Shown: piece by piece, positions 30,476 through 33,480 of the stretch
Layout: each line of letters begins with the position of its first letter
Position numbering within the stretch: position 1 is the stretch's first letter
IMG/VR virus record: IMGVR_UViG_3300005841_000066
Span: 1 to 33,480 of that record
Length of the DNA stretch: 33,480 nucleotides
DNA from: a virus
Strand: one strand, 5' to 3'
The notes under the pieces: model-generated
Told to the model about the DNA's origin: nothing
Seen by the model: only the letters and a program-made list of their open reading frames with translations
Databases searched by the model: none
Translations under genes and position numbers: made by a program

Positions 30476-30612
30476 GTCAGAAGAACGAAGTCGGCGCCGC
30501 CCGGTGCTTGTAACACCGAACGACGCCTCACCCGTCAACCGAGGATGAGTCGGTCGCCGAGCTACCTACAGTCTAAGAGGGAGCTTTGCCACCCGGCAAT
30601 GAAGAGGCTCCC
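30476..30612 (+). ncRNA. Structured 5' leader of accessory operon
   Basis: Three hairpins can be drawn. The first pairs CGGTG (30502-30506) with CACCG (30514-30518) around seven bases, closed outside by GGCG (30493-30496) and CGCC (30524-30527). The second pairs ACCGA (30538-30542) with TCGGT (30550-30554), again with a seven-base loop. The third pairs GGGAGC (30579-30584) with GCTCCC (30607-30612), enclosing a smaller TTGCC/GGCAA hairpin and the ribosome binding site GAAGAGG. It ends at the base before the ATG. Control of translation or a phage small RNA is possible. Confidence 0.5.
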
Positions 30613-30771
30613 ATGCGATCCAGTTTCGAGTCCGCCGAGACGACCTTTCGGGAACGGCACGCCCTCGTGATCGTGGCCGTGATCGGCATCATCGGTGCAG
30701 CCCTGGTGTGGTGGACGACGGTCGCGCCGCTCCTGGCGCGGGTGAGTGCCAGTCTGGCGGGTGCCCTGTGA
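30613..30771 (+). CDS. Small single-span membrane protein
   Basis: A 52-residue protein with a charged N-terminus (SSFESAETTFRERH) and one hydrophobic helix (ALVIVAVIGIIGAALVWWTT), then a short weakly hydrophobic tail. ATG 30613 follows GAAGAGG at five bases. It is the first gene behind the structured leader and overlaps the next gene by four bases (GTGA). The function is unknown; a single-span membrane peptide next to a toxin-antitoxin pair could be an exclusion or membrane-stress protein, which is only a possibility. Confidence 0.6.
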   Translation: MRSSFESAETTFRERHALVIVAVIGIIGAALVWWTTVAPLLARVSASLAGAL

Positions 30772-30926
30772 GCTATCTCCTCCATGTGCGACAGGCGCCG
30801 GGGTTCAAGGGAACGGTCGCGTACACGATGAGCTTCCCGACTGATGCCGATCGCGCCCTCGTCGTGATCCTGCTCCGCGCGCTGCCGCTCGAACTCCGGC
30901 TAGAAGACGTCCCGGTGACGGCGTGA
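30768..30926 (+). CDS. Small hypothetical protein
   Basis: A 52-residue protein with GTG start in a GTGA overlap. It contains the strand-helix pattern SYLLHVRQAPGFKGTVAYTM followed by PTDADRALVVILLRAL, which resembles a small alpha-beta protein. It is joined by overlaps to both neighbours, supporting a real gene. I do not recognise a family. Confidence 0.55.
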   Translation: MSYLLHVRQAPGFKGTVAYTMSFPTDADRALVVILLRALPLELRLEDVPVTA

Positions 30927-31210
30927 GCCGCTTCGGCCTCGAGGAGGACGATCGGGAATTCGACGACCGGCAGCCGAATGCCACCTGCACCGACTGCGGG
31001 GTCGACTATGCACGGGGAGATGGTGACGCGGGCACCTGGTGCGACACGTGTTCCGATCAGCGCGACAGCTGGGTGTCCGCCCTCGAAGTCCGGATGGCGC
31101 AGGCCGGGGTGCCGACCGTCCTGACCCGCTTGCCGACGCTGTCGGCCGTCGCGGCGTCCCGGGCGGGGAAGCCGCTCCCCAAAAAGGCGAGTCGGAAGGC
31201 GGTCGCATGA
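30923..31210 (+). CDS. Zinc-ribbon protein
   Basis: A 95-residue protein with an acidic start and a putative zinc ribbon formed by CTDC (residues 22-25) and CDTC (40-43). The rest is helical and basic, ending in GKPLPKKASRKA. It starts with GTG in a GTGA overlap and ends in an ATGA overlap with the HNH gene. Zinc ribbons of this sort often contact DNA, RNA or other proteins. A partner role for the downstream nuclease is possible but unproven. Confidence 0.6.
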   Translation: MSRFGLEEDDREFDDRQPNATCTDCGVDYARGDGDAGTWCDTCSDQRDSWVSALEVRMAQAGVPTVLTRLPTLSAVAASRAGKPLPKKASRKAVA

Positions 31211-31818
31211 GCGCCGATCGCCTCCGGGCGCTCGCCGCGGCTGCACGGGATCTCGAGGGTGTGGCCGTGCGGGTCCAGCGGCTGGTGCACGATCCACAGC
31301 GATCCATGGATCCCGCGGTCGTCGACGTCGCGCTCGTGCCAGCGCCCGACCAGGTCGGGCCGATCGTGGATGTTGAGATCATTCCAGTCCGCGAACTGCG
31401 TCGGCTGCAGCAGCTCCGGACGCTGGCGGAGAGTCACGCGGTGCCGCGGGCGCAGCCGAAGCGCTACACCCGGCTCGAGCGCGCGATCGCGACGAAGGCC
31501 GCCCGGCTCCTGGATGCGAAGAAACTCCGCGAGTGGGCAACCGCCGTCAAAGATCGGGACCAGTGGACGGACCGGAAAACCGGCGTAAAGGTGCGAAGTA
31601 CTCGGCAGCTCGATCCCTTGCGCGCGGAAGCGCATCACATCGTGAGCAAGGACGATCACCTGGTCCGCTACGACATCCGCAACGGACTGTGCCTGTCGTT
31701 CGAAACCCACTTTCTCGTGGAGCATCACCGGTACCGGATCGAGGGGACGGTGTTCTTCTTTGAAGGCGGATGCCGCTACATCAATGGCCAGTACCCGGTG
31801 ATCTTCGTCCGGTTGTAG
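31207..31818 (+). CDS. HNH endonuclease-like protein
   Basis: A 203-residue protein. The C-terminal half is HNH-like: W-A-T-A-V-K-D-R-D, then EAHHIVSKDDHLVRYDIRNG with the HH pair and Asn, then LCLSFETHFLVEHHRY with the final His. The zinc-binding cysteines seen in many HNH enzymes are missing, and a basic strand pair (TDRKTGVKVRS) takes their place. The N-terminal 90 residues are charged and of unknown fold. It is distinct from the HNH gene at 719. It could be a homing or defence nuclease. Confidence 0.75.
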   Translation: MSADRLRALAAAARDLEGVAVRVQRLVHDPQRSMDPAVVDVALVPAPDQVGPIVDVEIIPVRELRRLQQLRTLAESHAVPRAQPKRYTRLERAIATKAARLLDAKKLREWATAVKDRDQWTDRKTGVKVRSTRQLDPLRAEAHHIVSKDDHLVRYDIRNGLCLSFETHFLVEHHRYRIEGTVFFFEGGCRYINGQYPVIFVRL

Positions 31819-31821
31819 ACT
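31816..31821 (+). promoter_or_regulatory. Possible -10 box, TAGACT
   Basis: TAGACT ends six bases before the ATG at 31828, so transcription from it would begin near that codon. No convincing -35 box was found. It resembles the TACACT boxes before 32129 and 33093. Confidence 0.3.
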
Positions 31822-31827
31822 CCAGGG

Positions 31828-32109
31828 ATGCAGGAACACTTGAAGCTGCTGGGGTTTCGCGTACGCGATGCGGTGACCGGCTTCGAGGGCGTGGTGGAGT
31901 CGGTCTCGTTCGATCTCTACGGCTGCGTCCAGGCGATCGTCAGGCCTGGGTTGGATGAGAAGGGACTCCCGCAGGATGGCCGCTGGTTCGACTTGAAGCG
32001 ACTGACAGCGACGGCGCCGGGCGACGGGCCCGTGATGGCCGTCCCGACGTTTGTGGTGGTGGCGGGTGGCGCCGAGAAGCCGGCATTTCCGTCGCCCCCC
32101 CTGCCATAG
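31828..32109 (+). CDS. Conserved phage protein of unknown function
   Basis: A 93-residue protein with the familiar phrase [20 protein letters not shown] followed by [20 protein letters not shown] and RWFDLKRL. This pattern occurs in many prophages and phages, with no assigned role. It looks like a small beta barrel. It stands ten bases behind the HNH gene but may have its own promoter. The Pro-rich end (PAFPSPPLP) is probably flexible. Confidence 0.75.
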   Translation: MQEHLKLLGFRVRDAVTGFEGVVESVSFDLYGCVQAIVRPGLDEKGLPQDGRWFDLKRLTATAPGDGPVMAVPTFVVVAGGAEKPAFPSPPLP

Positions 32110-32112
32110 CGG

Positions 32113-32118
32113 TACACT
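32113..32118 (+). promoter_or_regulatory. Possible -10 box, TACACT
   Basis: The sequence GGTACACT precedes the GTG at 32129 by ten bases. The same eight bases stand before the ATG at 33093. No good -35 box is visible. A near-leaderless transcript would result. Confidence 0.35.
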
Positions 32119-32128
32119 ACCCCGTGAC

Positions 32129-32380
32129 GTGATCCCCCGATCCACCGGCACGTCGGCCCTGCAGTGCCCGCATTGTCAGCAACAGGCCGGATCCGACGTC
32201 ACCGATAGCCGGGCCTCCGCGGACTACATTCGCCGCCGCCGCACTTGTGGCGCCTGCCAGCGGCGGTTCACCACCTACGAACTGATCGTCGATCCCCTGG
32301 TCTTTGAGCGCCAGCGTGGCCGCGCGAAAGCGGTCGCGGCCCAACTCCGGGAGATGGCCAGCACGTTAGAGGTGTGGTGA
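32129..32380 (+). CDS. Stand-alone NrdR-like zinc-ribbon protein
   Basis: An 83-residue protein with the DNA-binding zinc ribbon of the repressor NrdR: CPHC, then TDSRAS, then RRRRTCGAC and RRFTTYE. In NrdR this ribbon is followed by an ATP-cone domain of about 90 residues; here only a short basic helix follows ([14 protein letters not shown]). It may bind NrdR-like boxes of the host or phage without nucleotide control, or compete with host NrdR. The GTG at 32129 is used because upstream codons cross the -10-like box. Confidence 0.8.
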   Translation: MIPRSTGTSALQCPHCQQQAGSDVTDSRASADYIRRRRTCGACQRRFTTYELIVDPLVFERQRGRAKAVAAQLREMASTLEVW

Positions 32381-32393
32381 TCGTCGTCCTGGT

Positions 32394-32771
32394 GTGACCT
32401 GCCCTGTCACACGCAAGGACGCTTGCACACCGGATGCGGACGCGCGCAGGAAACCCCGGGACGGCGTGGTACCGTGCGGACCAGTGAGTCTGCCTGACGG
32501 CCCGTCCCCTGGTCCCCGGCTGCAACTCGCGACGACCGCGCTCACGACGCCCGCGCGGCCCGTCGCATCAAGTCCATTGACCCCCGCGCAGCGCGCTGAT
32601 ATCCAACTGCTCAGTGTGGACCGATCGCACTTCGCGCGGTACCCCATGCCGCGATGGTCCACCGAAGGGGAACGCGGGGATGCGTACGTGTCGCGGATCC
32701 ATCGCGAGACCACCATCAGTGAACGGATCGAGGCGTGGCGGGCGTTGTTTGCGAAGACCACGAAGAGCTGA
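32394..32771 (+). CDS. Hypothetical protein
   Basis: An open frame of 125 codons from GTG. The first 60 residues are Pro-rich and of low complexity. The last 50 look more convincing (DRSHFARYPMPRWSTEGER, then SRIHRETTISERIEAWRALF), so the true start may lie inside. No family is recognised. It lies between two recognised or plausible genes on the same strand or opposite strand. Confidence 0.45.
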   Translation: MTCPVTRKDACTPDADARRKPRDGVVPCGPVSLPDGPSPGPRLQLATTALTTPARPVASSPLTPAQRADIQLLSVDRSHFARYPMPRWSTEGERGDAYVSRIHRETTISERIEAWRALFAKTTKS

Positions 32772-32779
32772 CGATCCGC

Positions 32780-33106
32780 CTATCGTTCGCCGGTCGCCAT
32801 CTGGATCTGCAAGCGCGTCAGGGTGTCCACGTCGACTTCGATGCCGCTACTCAATCGGACCGCGCAGAAGACCGGGCAGGCTTTTAGGTGTTCCGTCAGG
32901 TCGAGGAGCGCCTCGCGCGCGGTGCGAGCCGCGGCCACCAGGGCGGCGCCAGTGCATCCGCGAATGGCGCTGGAGTCAGCATCGTCTGCACCGACTGTCG
33001 AAGGCGGCACCCGGGGGACTCTGGCCCGACCTGGTCGCTGCGGAACTGCTGAAGCAGGAGTCAGCGGGCTGAACAGGTACACTCCGTCGGTAATGGATGC
33101 CCTCAC
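32780..33106 (-). CDS. Hypothetical protein, minus strand, start uncertain
   Basis: The C-terminal half (ARTAREALLDLTEHLKACP, then FCAVRLSSGIEVDVDTL) looks like a real helix-strand protein, while the frames on the other strand are Arg/Ser-rich shadows. The listed start overlaps the next rightward gene; GTG codons at 33082 or 33010 are likely alternatives and the product would then be about 75-100 residues. It faces the gene at 32394. No function is recognised. Confidence 0.45.
   Translation of the reverse strand: MRASITDGVYLFSPLTPASAVPQRPGRARVPRVPPSTVGADDADSSAIRGCTGAALVAAARTAREALLDLTEHLKACPVFCAVRLSSGIEVDVDTLTRLQIQMATGER
33078..33083 (+). promoter_or_regulatory. Possible -10 box, TACACT
   Basis: GGTACACT ends nine bases before the ATG at 33093, repeating the arrangement at 32111-32118. 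No -35 box is clear, so the element may rely on an activator or be fortuitous. Confidence 0.35.
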
Positions 33107-33449
33107 CCTCGCCCAACAGATCGTCGGCGTGATTCAACAGTCCGGCCTGGACTACTCGCGCCGGTATCTCGCGCTCGACATCGCGCGGCGCCTCCTCGAG
33201 GACAGTAATTACGAGCCGTGTCAGCCGGCGTCGGACGTGGCGGCCTACATCGCGCCGCCCGCGTCAGAGACCGTCCCGGCTTCGATGCGCTTCGACCTGT
33301 CGACGATGACGACGGATCAACTCGCCATCCTCGCGGATTGTGTCGCCCGCCTGCTTGTCGAGCGCGTGGAAGACAATGATCGTGATCTCGGCGGGCGACT
33401 GCAGCGGGCGCTCCTCCGCGCGATGGACGCGCCGCACGTCGACGGCTGA
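33093..33449 (+). CDS. Hypothetical helical protein
   Basis: A 118-residue protein that I do not recognise. The first half is helical (LTLAQQIVGVIQQSGLDYS, then LALDIARRLLED). After a Pro-rich linker comes a second helical part (TTDQLAILADCVARLLVERV). No catalytic motif or membrane segment is seen. A TACACT box stands just before the ATG, and the next reading frame starts one base after the stop. Confidence 0.6.
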   Translation: MDALTLAQQIVGVIQQSGLDYSRRYLALDIARRLLEDSNYEPCQPASDVAAYIAPPASETVPASMRFDLSTMTTDQLAILADCVARLLVERVEDNDRDLGGRLQRALLRAMDAPHVDG

Positions 33450-33480
33450 ATGACGAGACCGACACTAAAGGTCGCCGGTC
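33450..33480 (+). CDS. Start of a gene cut by the window end
   Basis: An ATG at 33450 directly follows the previous stop and opens a frame reading MTRPTLKVAG to the end of the window. Only ten codons are visible, so the product cannot be named and the gene itself is only probable. Confidence 0.35.
   Translation, partial: MTRPTLKVAG

Noticed and set aside
32614-33072. A 152-codon plus-strand frame opposite the 32780 minus gene
   Set aside because: It is dominated by Arg, Ser and Pro with no secondary-structure pattern, whereas the minus-strand frame has credible helices and strands.

Overview
This window is one continuous, GC-rich stretch of a tailed bacteriophage or prophage. The layout is that of a siphovirus: an HK97-type head module, a long non-contractile tail module with a 1354-residue tape measure, a lysis-like cassette and a right-hand block of small accessory genes. 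No sheath, integrase, DNA polymerase, rRNA, tRNA or CRISPR array was recognised, so replication and lysogeny genes, if present, lie outside. The host cannot be named. High GC, frequent GTG starts, ATGA/GTGA/TGATG gene overlaps and apparently very short leaders suggest a GC-rich, probably environmental bacterium.

Layout. Positions 20-623 hold two minus-strand genes, one with a helix-turn-helix domain. Packaging and head genes (719-8568) follow: HNH nuclease, small terminase, a large terminase split into an ATPase gene and a nuclease gene, a small membrane protein, portal, a 70-residue conserved protein, an S49 capsid protease and, after a 186-nt hairpin-rich leader, the major capsid protein. 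Genes 8583-13433 encode head decoration candidates, connectors, tail completion proteins and the tail tube. A 918-residue fibre-like protein (13443-16199) sits unusually between the tail tube and the tape measure. Small genes, a tail-assembly chaperone and an overlapping downstream frame precede the tape measure (17805-21869). Distal tail protein, a beta-helix tailspike (22682-25048) and a hub-like protein (25073-27214) complete the particle.

The next cassette (27230-29813) encodes a holin-like protein, a 47-residue membrane protein, a secreted PAP2-type phosphatase with an altered third motif, a double-psi beta-barrel protein resembling RlpA, two proteins sharing a C-terminal module and a small basic protein. 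It converges on a minus-strand higB-higA toxin-antitoxin operon.

An AT-rich island at 30431-30469 carries two well-spaced divergent promoter candidates overlapping one 10-bp palindrome. One would drive higBA with almost no leader. The other would drive rightward genes behind a 137-nt leader with three hairpins. These genes encode a membrane peptide, a zinc-ribbon protein, a second HNH protein, a conserved phage protein, a stand-alone NrdR-like zinc ribbon and unknown proteins.

The strongest leads are the capsid-gene leader RNA, the split terminase with a Tat-like N-terminus, the PAP2 protein in the lysis position, and the shared higBA/accessory control island.
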